Source: JANNRW01 sp031401815
GTDB taxonomy: Bacteria > Desulfobacterota > Desulfuromonadia > Geobacterales > DSM-12255
Direction of reading: 5' to 3'
Assembly: GCA_031401815.1 (NCBI GenBank)
Contig: JANNRW010000082.1
Coordinates: forward strand, 1-39,163
Length of the DNA: 39,163 bases
Both the position numbers and the translations under genes were made by a program. Of this stretch, positions 1-8,053 are shown piece by piece. How positions within the stretch are numbered: position 1 is the stretch's first letter; each line of letters begins with the position of its first letter. A model generated the notes under the pieces. That model ran no database searches. It was given only the letters and a program-made list of their open reading frames with translations, and had not been told where the DNA came from.

Positions 1-14
1 CCTGTCGAAGGGTG
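1..14. repeat. Truncated end of a dispersed palindromic repeat
   Basis: The first 14 bases (CCTGTCGAAGGGTG) match, with one difference, the right-hand end of the large hairpin repeat at 26371-26465 (CTTGTCGAAGGGTG). The rest of this copy lies outside the window. The following stretch to 53 is AT-rich and holds no gene; it is the 3' flank of the last gene of the cluster. Confidence 0.4.
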
Positions 15-53
15 CAATTCTTGAAGTTACTCAAGAGCATAAGCTTAAAATTT

Positions 54-1370
54 TTATTGGTTACGGTTTTTGTGCATCACAAATCCGGATATTGAGATTG
101 AAACAGCAAAAAAGAGTAACAGGTACGATATTTCCGGAAGAACGGAGTGCAAACTTCCACCCCGGACAAAGATATCCTGAAAAGCTGTAAGTCCCCATGA
201 CAGAGGTGAATAGGTGCTGATATCCTGCATATGACGGGGCATGACATATACCGGTATCATGATCCCCCCGAGTGCAGCTGCAATAACAATGGAAACTGCT
301 CCGAACATGGAGGACTGTTCATATGTTTTTGCGAGAGATCCGACCACCAGTCCGTAACCGGTTGCAGCGAGAGAGGCTGCCAGAGCAACCGGGATTATGG
401 TTGCCAGTTCGGCTCCTGCTTCCAGTCCGGAGGTGCCAAGAAGTGGCAGCAGGTATATCCCTGCCGCAAGCATGAGCGAGAACTGGAGCAGGCAGACAAG
501 CACGTAGGCGCAAAGCTTTCCTGTCAAAAGAGCAACAAGTGTAACCGGCATGGTCATCAGCCTGCGGAGGGTGCCTGCCTGTCTCTCCTTTATAAGTGCG
601 CCGGAAAGCGGGACAACAATAAAGAACATGCCGAAAAGCGCCCACGCAGGAACATTTTGCTGTGCTGCTGTGGGTCTTTTCAGGAGACGGCTGTTATAGG
701 CGACCTCTTCGGTCAGCTTCAGCACCGGTGCAGTATCCATTTTCAGGCTCATCTCGGGAAAGGGGGCACCTTCAGGGAGTGTTTTTTTCATCTCGGCTGG
801 GAATGTAGTGGACAACATGGCAGCCAGTTCGCTGAATTCGAGACCCAGAACGGCTCTCTGAAGGGAGTTCAGCACTGCTGTGCGAAACGCCCCCTGCACT
901 GCCGGATCGAAGTAGACAACCAGACCTGCCTTATCAGCCTCTTTGAGAGGTTTTCGCTGTGATGTCTCTTTGCCACTAATGACCAGGGTCTTTTTTGCAC
1001 GTTCTCTGATAATCTCCCTGAAAACCTTGCTGCTGCCAACAGGGATGATTACTGCGAACTGGAAATCCCCTTTTACAACAGCCTGCTTGGCTCTCTCTTC
1101 AGTGACTTGCTCTCCCTTGAGAGTGGTTACAAGATTGAGGCCACCTCCGCTTTTCAGCTGTTTTGCAATCGACTCTCCGAGAATCCCCCTGTCACTGTCT
1201 ACAAAGAGCACCCGGATAGATGCCTCTCCGGTTGCCTGCATCACACTGTCCTGTACCAGCGAGACAATCAGAACAAGAGCCATCGGCATAACAAGCAGCA
1301 CGAGCAGACCAGCCCGGTCTCTTCGCAGTTCAAGCAGCTCCTTGATAAATGTCGCCCATATGGCCAGCAT
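54..1370 (-). CDS. ABC-2 type transporter permease
   Basis: This is a 438-residue integral membrane subunit of an ABC exporter. It has one N-terminal membrane segment (about residues 21-39), a periplasmic domain of about 200 residues, and a block of about five hydrophobic segments from about residue 238 to the end, the usual ABC-2/YhaP-type layout. The reading frame can be extended upstream to 1496, but that extension (NSPPPAPLPQGEGE) is a translated palindromic repeat. I therefore start at the ATG at 1370, preceded by AAAAAGGATATTC. The ATPase at 1601-2458 is its likely partner, separated only by the repeat at 1425-1532. As the last gene of the cluster, the pair probably moves the lipid or pigment product, or a precursor, across the inner membrane. 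The substrate is inferred from context only. Confidence 0.85.
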   Translation of the reverse strand: MLAIWATFIKELLELRRDRAGLLVLLVMPMALVLIVSLVQDSVMQATGEASIRVLFVDSDRGILGESIAKQLKSGGGLNLVTTLKGEQVTEERAKQAVVKGDFQFAVIIPVGSSKVFREIIRERAKKTLVISGKETSQRKPLKEADKAGLVVYFDPAVQGAFRTAVLNSLQRAVLGLEFSELAAMLSTTFPAEMKKTLPEGAPFPEMSLKMDTAPVLKLTEEVAYNSRLLKRPTAAQQNVPAWALFGMFFIVVPLSGALIKERQAGTLRRLMTMPVTLVALLTGKLCAYVLVCLLQFSLMLAAGIYLLPLLGTSGLEAGAELATIIPVALAASLAATGYGLVVGSLAKTYEQSSMFGAVSIVIAAALGGIMIPVYVMPRHMQDISTYSPLSWGLTAFQDIFVRGGSLHSVLPEISYLLLFFAVSISISGFVMHKNRNQ

Positions 1371-1424
1371 GAATATCCTTTTTCCCAGTAGTGTCCGGTT
1401 TGGTTTATGCAGTTGCCATAAAAG

Positions 1425-1532
1425 TTCCCCCTCCCCTTGCGGGAGGGGGGCAGGGGGTGGGGAATTTGCCATATTTGACGCTGTCGGCATCTTCACCCAC
1501 CCCTCAATACCCTCCCGTCAAGGGAGGGGAGG
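1425..1532. repeat. GC-rich palindromic element, copy 1
   Basis: The element has two inverted arms: CCCCCTCCCCTTGCGGGAGG plus GGGCAGGGGGTGGGG on the left, and CACCCACCCCTCAATACCC then TCCCGTCAAGGGAGGGG on the right. Each arm holds its own smaller hairpin. The spacer carries GGCATCTTC, as in the other copies. This copy is the most diverged of the four full copies (others at 9419, 14285 and 17463). It separates the ABC permease from its ATPase. Confidence 0.8.
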
Positions 1533-1569
1533 CTAAATGCAAAGGCCTGAGCGGACAAGTCAGCGCTTT

Positions 1570-1590
1570 TCCGGAGTCACGGACTCCGGA
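1570..1590. other. Perfect 9-bp hairpin after the ABC ATPase gene
   Basis: TCCGGAGTC and GACTCCGGA form a perfect 9-bp stem with a 3-nt loop, 10 bases past the stop of the ABC ATPase. On the minus strand it is followed by AAAAGCGC rather than a U-run, so it is not a classical intrinsic terminator. It could attenuate transcription or protect an mRNA 3' end. Confidence 0.35.
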
Positions 1591-1600
1591 GACCTTTAGA

Positions 1601-2458
1601 TCAATCTCTCAGGCTCTTTCCGGTAAGCTTCAGAAACAGCTCTTCCAGATTGCCGCACTCCGGGTGCTGCTCAAGCAGATTGGTTGGCGATCCACCTGCA
1701 ATGATACTCCCGTTATCCATGATACCCACCCTGGTGCAGAGCTGCTCGGCCTCTTCCATATAGTGAGTCGTGTAAATGATGGTCATCCCTTTTTTGTGAA
1801 AAAGGATAAGATTTTCAAGAATCAGATTGCGTGACTGAGCATCAACTCCTACAGTCGGTTCATCAAGAAAAAGAATTTGAGGCTCATGAATAATGGCAAC
1901 AGCCAGGTTAACCCTTCGTTTCATACCGCCTGAATACTCGCTGATCAGCCGGTCACCACTTCCTGAGAGTCCGACAGTCTCAAGGCAACAGTCAATGCAC
2001 CCCTCCAGTTTTTTACCGGTTAATCCGTAGAGCCGCCCGAAATAGCGAAGATTTTCCCTTGCAGTCAGTGAGGGATAGAGCGCCAGTTCCTGTGGAGCAA
2101 GACCGAACAGTGGTCTGACGAGAGAAGGATGGCTTGTCACATCGTGACCAGAGAGGATTACAGTTCCGCTGGTCGGTCTCAGCAGGGTGCAGATGATGGA
2201 GATGGCCGTGGTCTTTCCTGCCCCGTTTGGTCCAAGCAGGCCGAATATCTCCCCCTTGTTGACGTCGAAACAGAGCCCGTTTACTGCCGGTATGGCAGCT
2301 CCCCGATAGAGCTTGACCAGATCCCTGACTTCCAATAGTGGCAAAGCAGCTGTTCTGGCACTGTTTGCGCCGGGTAAATCAGGCAGTGATATGGAAGGAG
2401 CAGATCTGTTGATGATATAAACCTCTATGCTAAAAGAGCTTGCCAATCTGAAAAACAA
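1601..2458 (-). CDS. ABC transporter ATP-binding protein
   Basis: This is the ATPase subunit of an ABC exporter. Walker A is GPNGAGKTT (about residues 76-84), followed by a Q-loop region, the signature SGGMKRR (near 178), Walker B ILFLDEP (near 198) and the H-loop TTHYMEEA. It is of the DrrA/CcmA-like ABC-2 type. The start is uncertain. The longest frame begins with TTG at 2458 and overlaps the upstream PagL-like gene by 29 bases, but normal family homology begins only near residue 41 (LLEVRDLVKLYRG), so the first 40 residues may be untranslated. There is no in-frame ATG. It pairs with the permease at 54-1370. Confidence 0.88.
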   Translation of the reverse strand: MFFRLASSFSIEVYIINRSAPSISLPDLPGANSARTAALPLLEVRDLVKLYRGAAIPAVNGLCFDVNKGEIFGLLGPNGAGKTTAISIICTLLRPTSGTVILSGHDVTSHPSLVRPLFGLAPQELALYPSLTARENLRYFGRLYGLTGKKLEGCIDCCLETVGLSGSGDRLISEYSGGMKRRVNLAVAIIHEPQILFLDEPTVGVDAQSRNLILENLILFHKKGMTIIYTTHYMEEAEQLCTRVGIMDNGSIIAGGSPTNLLEQHPECGNLEELFLKLTGKSLRD

Positions 2459-3020
2459 TGGAGTTCACACCCCGATTGTCGCGGTGCAACTCACCATTTG
2501 ATAAATGATGAAGCCTCAATGCCACAAAACTTCCGGCATGCTCTTTATGGAGCAGTTCAGCACCTATTCCGAGCTGTGGATTGAAATTGAATCTCAGACC
2601 CTGCCCTTCGACCCTGAAGTCGGTATATATAATACCGATACCAGCCTCGAAGTAGGGGCGATACAGGGGGGTGGCTATCCGGTTCAGATAGTAGAGCGCC
2701 AGCATTCCTGCTGAGGCGATTGCCCTGGCATCAGGTCTCAAGGTCGATCCAACACCCCCTTCAACCTTGAAACAGAGCTCTTTCGGGCGATCCTGTTGCC
2801 ATACCTTGCCGTAATCGAACAGACCAACCCCTTTTATGAACAAAAAGCTGATGTCATCTCCGGGGTCATATGTATTGGCAAGATCTGCTGAAATCCCGTA
2901 GCGATCCGGTGCTCTACCGATATTCGGCTCATCTCCCATGCTGCTGCCGGGAAAGCAGCAGATAACCGTCAAAACCAGAGCCAGAGCCACTCGATATATA
3001 CCCGACTCCACTGTTTTCAC
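2430..3020 (-). CDS. PagL-like lipid A deacylase / outer-membrane acyl hydrolase
   Basis: This is a 196-residue exported protein with a signal peptide (hydrophobic core about residues 10-22, then a small-residue cleavage region near SSMGDE) and a body of alternating strands ending in Phe, typical of small outer-membrane barrels. Near the C-terminus HHLSNG (His172, Ser174) matches the H-x-S motif of PagL (lipid A 3-O-deacylase). Asn186 occupies the position I align with the catalytic Glu of Pseudomonas PagL; I believe Asn is common there in distant homologues. The gene starts with GTG at 3020, sharing GTGA with the stop of the KS-like gene upstream, so translation is probably coupled. In this cluster it could adjust lipid A, or release or remodel the acyl product in the outer membrane; that role is inferred. 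Confidence 0.72.
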   Translation of the reverse strand: MKTVESGIYRVALALVLTVICCFPGSSMGDEPNIGRAPDRYGISADLANTYDPGDDISFLFIKGVGLFDYGKVWQQDRPKELCFKVEGGVGSTLRPDARAIASAGMLALYYLNRIATPLYRPYFEAGIGIIYTDFRVEGQGLRFNFNPQLGIGAELLHKEHAGSFVALRLHHLSNGELHRDNRGVNSIVFQIGKLF

Positions 3021-4111
3021 ACTCTTTTCAGGGTCACCAGCCCAAAACCATTGTCTTCACTGAGTGAAAGAGAAGATATTCGAGAAGTTCGGATGATTTC
3101 TCCTCCAGTGGCAACAGTTGCCTGAAAATCACAGGTTCCGCCGGAAGGGTCAGGGTATGTCTGATCATTTTTCAGCATGAGAGCAGCAGCGGCCAGATCA
3201 AAGGCAGGCCCTGCAGAGCTGCTGCTGTACAAACCTGTGAAGCAGGCAATCCGGGGGTGCTCGGCAACTGTTGCATAAGCTGCCCCGATTTCCTGTCGCC
3301 CATCCGCCCCCAGCAGCAGAAGATCATCCGCACAATCAAGGAAACCAGGTGCCAGACCTTTACCGGTAGTCACCTGTTCAAGCTGGCAGTATCCTTCACG
3401 CTCTTCATCCCTGCGCGAGAGGAGCATGAATGCAGCACCTTCACCAATAAGGGCTGACTCCATACCGGTCATGAGCGGCTTCATCCCGGCATGAACCGGA
3501 TAGCCGCGTTGCCTGTACCAGGCATAACCGATAAGTTCCGAGAGCTCTTCAACTGCGCCGAAAAGAACCCGGTCTGCCCGGCCTTCTGTCAGCCAGAGAG
3601 AGGCGGTCTGAAGTGCTGATGGGACAGAGTGATGAAACTGGCTTATCGTACTACAGGGGCCGGTTGCGCCGAGCAGCATGGATATGTTTGCAGCAGCAGA
3701 GTTGTGTACGGAGTTGGCAAAATGTGTAGGGGAGGCACATATATCGCCATCATTGATAAAAGAGTCGATAAAGGCAAACGTAGTGCCGGTAGCACCATAT
3801 CCTGTCGCTATGACAACACCCAGCTGGTCATGGCACCCATCGGCCAGAAGTCCGGCGTCTTCGAGCGCAAGATATGCTCCCAGAAGGCCGAGCTTTGAAA
3901 AATTGTCAATCCTGCGGAGTGCTTTTTGCGGGACAAAATCTTTTAAACGTGAGGTGTCTGCCCGAAAAGCCGGGAGTGCAAGCGGCTCTCCGCAGTTCTC
4001 AAGGAGGATTGTGGAGTGGTTGCCCTGACCTGACAGCAGTGCGTCATGCATCTCTTTAACGCCGGTTCCAAAACCCCCGGCAACACCGATCCCCAGGATA
4101 GTTATCTTCAT
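3017..4111 (-). CDS. Ketosynthase-like protein lacking the catalytic Cys (CLF-type)
   Basis: This is a 364-residue protein with the thiolase/ketosynthase fold (N-terminal MKITILGIGVAGGFG, C-terminal DNGFGLVTLKR). The nucleophile segment reads GPCSTISQFHHS, which places His160 where KS enzymes have Cys. The usual HGTGT and GHT/GHxxxAAG catalytic His motifs are also absent. It therefore cannot condense by itself and probably acts as the chain-length-factor-like partner of the complete KS encoded immediately upstream (4111-5292), with which it shares a TGATG stop/start. It resembles CLF subunits of type II PKS but is longer than the 244-residue CLF at 10907-11641, so the cluster has two different KS/CLF-like pairs. 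Confidence 0.8.
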   Translation of the reverse strand: MKITILGIGVAGGFGTGVKEMHDALLSGQGNHSTILLENCGEPLALPAFRADTSRLKDFVPQKALRRIDNFSKLGLLGAYLALEDAGLLADGCHDQLGVVIATGYGATGTTFAFIDSFINDGDICASPTHFANSVHNSAAANISMLLGATGPCSTISQFHHSVPSALQTASLWLTEGRADRVLFGAVEELSELIGYAWYRQRGYPVHAGMKPLMTGMESALIGEGAAFMLLSRRDEEREGYCQLEQVTTGKGLAPGFLDCADDLLLLGADGRQEIGAAYATVAEHPRIACFTGLYSSSSAGPAFDLAAAALMLKNDQTYPDPSGGTCDFQATVATGGEIIRTSRISSLSLSEDNGFGLVTLKRV

Positions 4112-5292
4112 CAGCTCTCTCCTGCTTTTCCAAGGATGATCACAGAGTTGTTACCTCCAAAAGCAAGTGAGCCGGAGAGTGCTATTGTACCATCAAACGA
4201 AGTGATTTCGGTAACCGGGGTTCCTCCCAGCTCAGGATCAGGTGTGACAAAACCCGCACTGGCCGGGATTCTGCCCAGTTCCAGGCAGGCTGCCGTAAAG
4301 ACCGCCTCTATGGCTCCGGCAGCCCCGAGGGTGTGCCCGGTATAGCCTTTGGTTGAAAGAAAAGGTACACCAGGGAGCATTTCAGCCAGTACCCTGGTTT
4401 CAACCTTGTCATTTTCAGGGGTGCCGGTGCCATGAGCATTGACAAAGGCAATTGATGACGGGTTTATCACATTACAGGCAAGAGCCTCGGTAATGGCACT
4501 CTTAAGTCCGGCGCCATCCGGTCTTGGGGCGGTAAGATGATAGGCGTCACATGCAGAACCGTAACCCAGCATGAATGAGCGCGCTTTTTTCCTGCGGATG
4601 CTTCTGACTTTTTCAGATTCGAGCACCAGCACTGCCCCTGCTTCTCCGAGATTAAGCCCCTTGCGGTTAATATCAAACGGTCTGCATGGATTTTCATCGC
4701 TTATCAAAAGTGAGATAAAGCCAAGATATGTAATCCTTCCCAGTTCGTCTGCACCCCCTGCCAGGGCAATATCGCAGACTCCTGAACGGATCCATGATGC
4801 TGCCAGTCCGATTGCGTCCGTGCCTGACGAGCAGGCATTTACTATGGTCTGACAGGGGCCGTAAAATCCGAATTCACGTGCAATTACCGAGGCCGGGTTG
4901 CTCCTGAGAATGGTTTCCATCAAGGTCATGTCCGGCAGATTACCTGAGCGGTACTCCCTGCAGAAGGTTTCGTTGCTCATAGCACAACCGACAGTTGTCC
5001 CCATACAGACACCGACCCGGAGAGTGTCCAGAAACTCCCGCTCAAGTCCTGCGTCAGCAAGTGCTTCCCTGGCTGCATGCAGGCCGAGAGCGCTGGTGCG
5101 GAGCATGCCGGATGGTTCGGCAAAGTCAGGTATTTCAAACACCGGGTAACGGATCGGGTGGTTGCTGGAGAAACGAAGCGGTGGAGCAGGATTTCGTGCT
5201 CCGCTGAAGATTGATCTCATGCAGTCATCCAGACTGTTTCCGGCTGCACAGATACAACCAAGGCCGGTTATGGCGACAGGGGAGAACGTCAT
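4111..5292 (-). CDS. Beta-ketoacyl-ACP synthase (FabF-like), second KS/CLF module
   Basis: This is a 393-residue ketosynthase with the full catalytic triad: Cys154 in NACSSG, His287 in NAHGTGT and His320 in GYTGHTLGAAG. It would elongate an acyl chain by decarboxylative condensation with malonyl-ACP. The gene overlaps the ACP gene upstream by 4 bases (ATGA) and abuts the Cys-less KS homologue downstream through TGATG. ACP, KS and KS-like subunit thus form a translationally coupled trio, a minimal type II PKS/FAS distinct from the KS/CLF pair at 10907-12765. Chain length and starter are unknown. Confidence 0.9.
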   Translation of the reverse strand: MTFSPVAITGLGCICAAGNSLDDCMRSIFSGARNPAPPLRFSSNHPIRYPVFEIPDFAEPSGMLRTSALGLHAAREALADAGLEREFLDTLRVGVCMGTTVGCAMSNETFCREYRSGNLPDMTLMETILRSNPASVIAREFGFYGPCQTIVNACSSGTDAIGLAASWIRSGVCDIALAGGADELGRITYLGFISLLISDENPCRPFDINRKGLNLGEAGAVLVLESEKVRSIRRKKARSFMLGYGSACDAYHLTAPRPDGAGLKSAITEALACNVINPSSIAFVNAHGTGTPENDKVETRVLAEMLPGVPFLSTKGYTGHTLGAAGAIEAVFTAACLELGRIPASAGFVTPDPELGGTPVTEITSFDGTIALSGSLAFGGNNSVIILGKAGES

Positions 5293-5546
5293 GCTGCTGC
5301 GAGCCGTGCATCAATGTATGCTGCCAGGGCACTTACCGACTGGAAGGCAGTACGCCCTTCCTCCATATCCTTGATTTCGATGCCGAAATATTTCTGCACC
5401 AGTACGACCAGTTCAACTGCGTCGAGTGAGTCAAGACCGAGCCCTTCGCCAAAGAGCGGAGCGTTGTCATCAATCTCTTCAGGGGTCAACTCCTCCAGGT
5501 TCAGATCCGTCACAAGGATCTTTTTCAGTTTTTCTATCGTATTCAT
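5289..5546 (-). CDS. Acyl carrier protein
   Basis: This is an 85-residue ACP with the phosphopantetheine attachment Ser40 in the motif GLDSLDAVEL and the usual acidic four-helix pattern. The start ATG is preceded by AAAGGAGTCCATGA, a good ribosome-binding site. It overlaps the KS gene by 4 bases and most likely serves that KS and its Cys-less partner. No phosphopantetheinyl transferase is encoded in the window, so activation must come from elsewhere. Confidence 0.93.
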   Translation of the reverse strand: MNTIEKLKKILVTDLNLEELTPEEIDDNAPLFGEGLGLDSLDAVELVVLVQKYFGIEIKDMEEGRTAFQSVSALAAYIDARLAAA

Positions 5547-5565
5547 TTCATGGACTCCTTTAAAG

Positions 5566-5643
5566 GCAGGTTGAGGTTAAGGTTGAGGCTAAGGTTGAGG
5601 TTGGAGAGCCGACCTTCTGACCTTCCGGTCTTCCGACCTTCAG
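5566..5643. repeat. Short-period simple repeats (AACCTCAACCTTA and GAAGGTC types)
   Basis: Two adjoining degenerate tandem repeats fill the gap between the acyltransferase and ACP genes. On the minus strand, 5566-5606 is built from AACCTY/TTAGCC hexamer-like units, and 5607-5643 from about 8-bp units GAAGGTCR and its complement. The second type recurs at 10839-10941. The repeats touch the acyltransferase stop codon. Confidence 0.7.
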
Positions 5644-6551
5644 TCAGTTTTCTCCCACATGTTGTAAAAATTGTAAAACTGGTACGGATGCTCTGTGACA
5701 AATTGCTCCAGGGCTGTGACGAATTCCCTGGCAAAGGGGAGATATCCGTTTGCAGATCTGCCGAGGTTTTCCGGCACCCGGATTATCTTTGCCACTTTCA
5801 GGGCATACCCCCCTGAATCTGTCCTGTACGGAAAGATGACTGCCAAAGGTGCGCCGGTTGCTGAGGCCAGTTTATATGGGCTAAACGGGAGTTTTACAGG
5901 AGCGCCGAGAAAATCGACACTAATCGTACTCCCTTCGGCACCCATGACGCGGTCACCCATAATACAGAGGAGCTTGCCATTTTTCAATACCTGAAGCATC
6001 TCCAGAGCGCCGCCAAGATATCCGGCAGGATCGATTATCCGGTAGGGTGGTTTTTCTCCTGCGTGCTCGAAAAAATGCCGATCCAGATCCCCCTCCTCTC
6101 TGTGGATCAGGAGGTTTACCTCGGTATCCAGAGCACTCAGGCTGGACATGGCAAGTTGCCAGCAGCCAACGTGGGCAGTTACGAGTATGAGGCCACGCCC
6201 CTCTGCCAGCAGGTTTACCAGTATTTCTCTTCCTTCAAGGCTTACATCAAGGTTTTCAACTCCTGAAATTCCGAGGATCGCGCGGTCAACAAGGGTAAGA
6301 CCGATGCCAAGACTTAGAAGGTAGCTGTCCCATAGCATGAATAAAGAGTTTCTTCCGGGAAAGCGGCGCTTGAGATAATAGCTGGAGCGGTTGCGTACTG
6401 AAGGTCGAAACAGCACATAGTAGAGCACAACAAAAAAGAGAAGGAGATAGGCAAGCTGCTTTCCTCCGGATCGGATCAGGATATAAAAGATCTGATGTTG
6501 CCAGTTGGAACCGATGCTTTTGCTTGACCACTGTTTCTGCTCGTTGCTCAT
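5640..6551 (-). CDS. LpxL/HtrB-family lysophospholipid acyltransferase
   Basis: This is a 303-residue member of the LpxL/HtrB acyltransferase family, which transfers acyl groups from ACP to lipid A or other membrane-bound acceptors. It has an N-terminal hydrophobic anchor (about residues 33-48) and the active-site segment TAHVGCWQLA with His127. The family motif is H-x4-D/E, but here the acidic residue is Gln132, so activity may be altered or a different residue may serve. I start at the ATG at 6551 (MSNEQK), 4 bases after the upstream stop and preceded by GAAGGATACATAGTATC; a longer frame to 6623 lies inside the radical SAM gene. Its place between the radical SAM genes and the ACP suggests it attaches the finished acyl chain to a lipid or sugar. 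Confidence 0.8.
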   Translation of the reverse strand: MSNEQKQWSSKSIGSNWQHQIFYILIRSGGKQLAYLLLFFVVLYYVLFRPSVRNRSSYYLKRRFPGRNSLFMLWDSYLLSLGIGLTLVDRAILGISGVENLDVSLEGREILVNLLAEGRGLILVTAHVGCWQLAMSSLSALDTEVNLLIHREEGDLDRHFFEHAGEKPPYRIIDPAGYLGGALEMLQVLKNGKLLCIMGDRVMGAEGSTISVDFLGAPVKLPFSPYKLASATGAPLAVIFPYRTDSGGYALKVAKIIRVPENLGRSANGYLPFAREFVTALEQFVTEHPYQFYNFYNMWEKTD

Positions 6552-6555
6552 GATA

Positions 6556-8010
6556 CTATGTATCCTTCTCCATGTGGCGGGAAGAGCTACGTGTAAACCT
6601 GATGAAGCTGGCCAGATTGCCAAGAAAGCGGAGCCAGCTGTCGGGCGAGCGCCAGATCATGGTTATATATCCCCAGAGCACCTTGTTCCTCTTGAAATGA
6701 TTCCGGTAGAACTCCTGAAACAGCTCATCCAACCGTTTACGGGTCATCCCTTTGGTCACAAAGAGAAAATTCATGCAGTCCATCCTCTCCCAGTCCTCGT
6801 CGAACTCTCCCAGTTCATGAATCTTTTCATAGATCGGCGAGCCGGGGAAAGGGGTGAATTTTGCCAGATTGAAATCATCAATAGGGAGAGAGAAGACATA
6901 ATCCATACTTTTGCGGATACTATCTTCACTCTCTCCAGGGAGCCCCATCATCAAAAGCCCCTTTGTTCTGATTCCGGCATCCTTGATCATCCTGATCTTT
7001 AGCGCGAGCTGTTCAAGATCAGCGTTTTGCCGGTGTTGCGCCAGGAGCTGCTCATCACCGGTTTCGATCCCAAGACTCATCATCCAACATCCAGCCTCTT
7101 TCATCCTTTTCAGAAGCTCGGCATCAATATGCTCAGCCCTGACTGCGCAGTTGAAAGTCATCCCCAGGGGTTTGTCGATCATCAAGGCAGTGAACTCTTC
7201 AACCCTTTTGCGGTTGAAAGTGAACTGGTCGTCGTAGAAGTTGATATGCCGGATGCCGAAACGCTTTCTGAGGTAGGAGAGATGTTCGTAAAGATAAGTG
7301 GCCGAGTTGTAGCGGAAACTCTGGCGGAAAACCGACCTGTCACAGTAACTACAGGAGTAGGGGCAGCCACGGCTTGAGATGCAGCTCGTGTTCGGAGTTG
7401 TGGGATAATTGAAAATAGGAAGCATGTAGGAGGAGGGGAACCCCTCAAGCTTTTCATAGGCAGGGAAGGGGAGGTCGTCGAGAACTACCCTTTTTTCGCG
7501 ATGGCCGGAAAAAACAGGCTCCCCGGAATTTCGATCACGGCAAATGAGCCCTTTTACTGACGAGGGCTCATCCCCTTCGCTCTGTACGAGTTCTGTGAGG
7601 GTCTCCTCCCCTTCACCGATGACAATAAAATCAACAGCCGGGAAGTCGGTCATCAGCTTTTCTTTCAAAGCAGAAACATGCGGCCCGCCAAAGACATTCT
7701 TAATGCCGGGGAGAGTCTGTCCAGCCATGATGGCAATTCTGACTCCGTCTAGAAAACCTGAAGTAGTACAGGAGAGACCGATAAAAGCCGGACGCTCCGC
7801 TAATAGGTAATCCCTTATCGCCCGATCCGAATCAGGACGTGCATAACAGTCTATGATATCAACGGTCATGCCGCGCTGCTCCAGATATGCTGCCATGCTC
7901 GCAAGACCAAGTGGGGGCATGATGTTGGCGATCCGGGAGATATCCCGACCGGCAGCGTCAGCCCGGTAACCAAGCGGGTGGACAAGGAGGATTTTTTTGC
8001 TGTTTAGCAT
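6556..8010 (-). CDS. B12-binding-type radical SAM protein 1
   Basis: This is a 484-residue protein with an N-terminal Rossmann-like cobalamin-binding-type domain (about residues 5-150; KILLVHPLG, PPLGLASMAAYL, GGPHVS, IGEGE). A radical SAM core follows, with the 4Fe-4S motif C216-x3-C220-x2-C223 in SRGCPYSCSYC, the GIETG segment and the MMGLPGES strand. No DxHxxG motif is visible in the B12 domain, which is normal for many members. Such enzymes methylate, rearrange or cyclise unactivated carbons without oxygen. It is the last of three consecutive radical SAM genes and lies just before the acyltransferase, so the substrate is probably an ACP- or lipid-bound acyl or aryl chain. The ATG at 8010 has a good site (TGGAGTAACA). 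Confidence 0.85.
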   Translation of the reverse strand: MLNSKKILLVHPLGYRADAAGRDISRIANIMPPLGLASMAAYLEQRGMTVDIIDCYARPDSDRAIRDYLLAERPAFIGLSCTTSGFLDGVRIAIMAGQTLPGIKNVFGGPHVSALKEKLMTDFPAVDFIVIGEGEETLTELVQSEGDEPSSVKGLICRDRNSGEPVFSGHREKRVVLDDLPFPAYEKLEGFPSSYMLPIFNYPTTPNTSCISSRGCPYSCSYCDRSVFRQSFRYNSATYLYEHLSYLRKRFGIRHINFYDDQFTFNRKRVEEFTALMIDKPLGMTFNCAVRAEHIDAELLKRMKEAGCWMMSLGIETGDEQLLAQHRQNADLEQLALKIRMIKDAGIRTKGLLMMGLPGESEDSIRKSMDYVFSLPIDDFNLAKFTPFPGSPIYEKIHELGEFDEDWERMDCMNFLFVTKGMTRKRLDELFQEFYRNHFKRNKVLWGYITMIWRSPDSWLRFLGNLASFIRFTRSSSRHMEKDT

Positions 8011-8053
8011 TGTTACTCCATTAATTTTACCTTGAGACTACTGTCTGATCAGA

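Noticed and set aside
231..962. 243-codon open frame on the plus strand
   Set aside because: It is antisense to the ABC permease, has a Cys/His-rich composition typical of shadow frames, and no ribosome site or family.
1570..1590. Hairpin as intrinsic terminator of the cluster
   Set aside because: It has no U-run on either strand and another cluster gene follows, so it is listed only as a hairpin.
5543..5816. Open frames rich in RLRLRL or LNLNLN residues
   Set aside because: They are translations of the simple repeat at 5566-5606, not genes.
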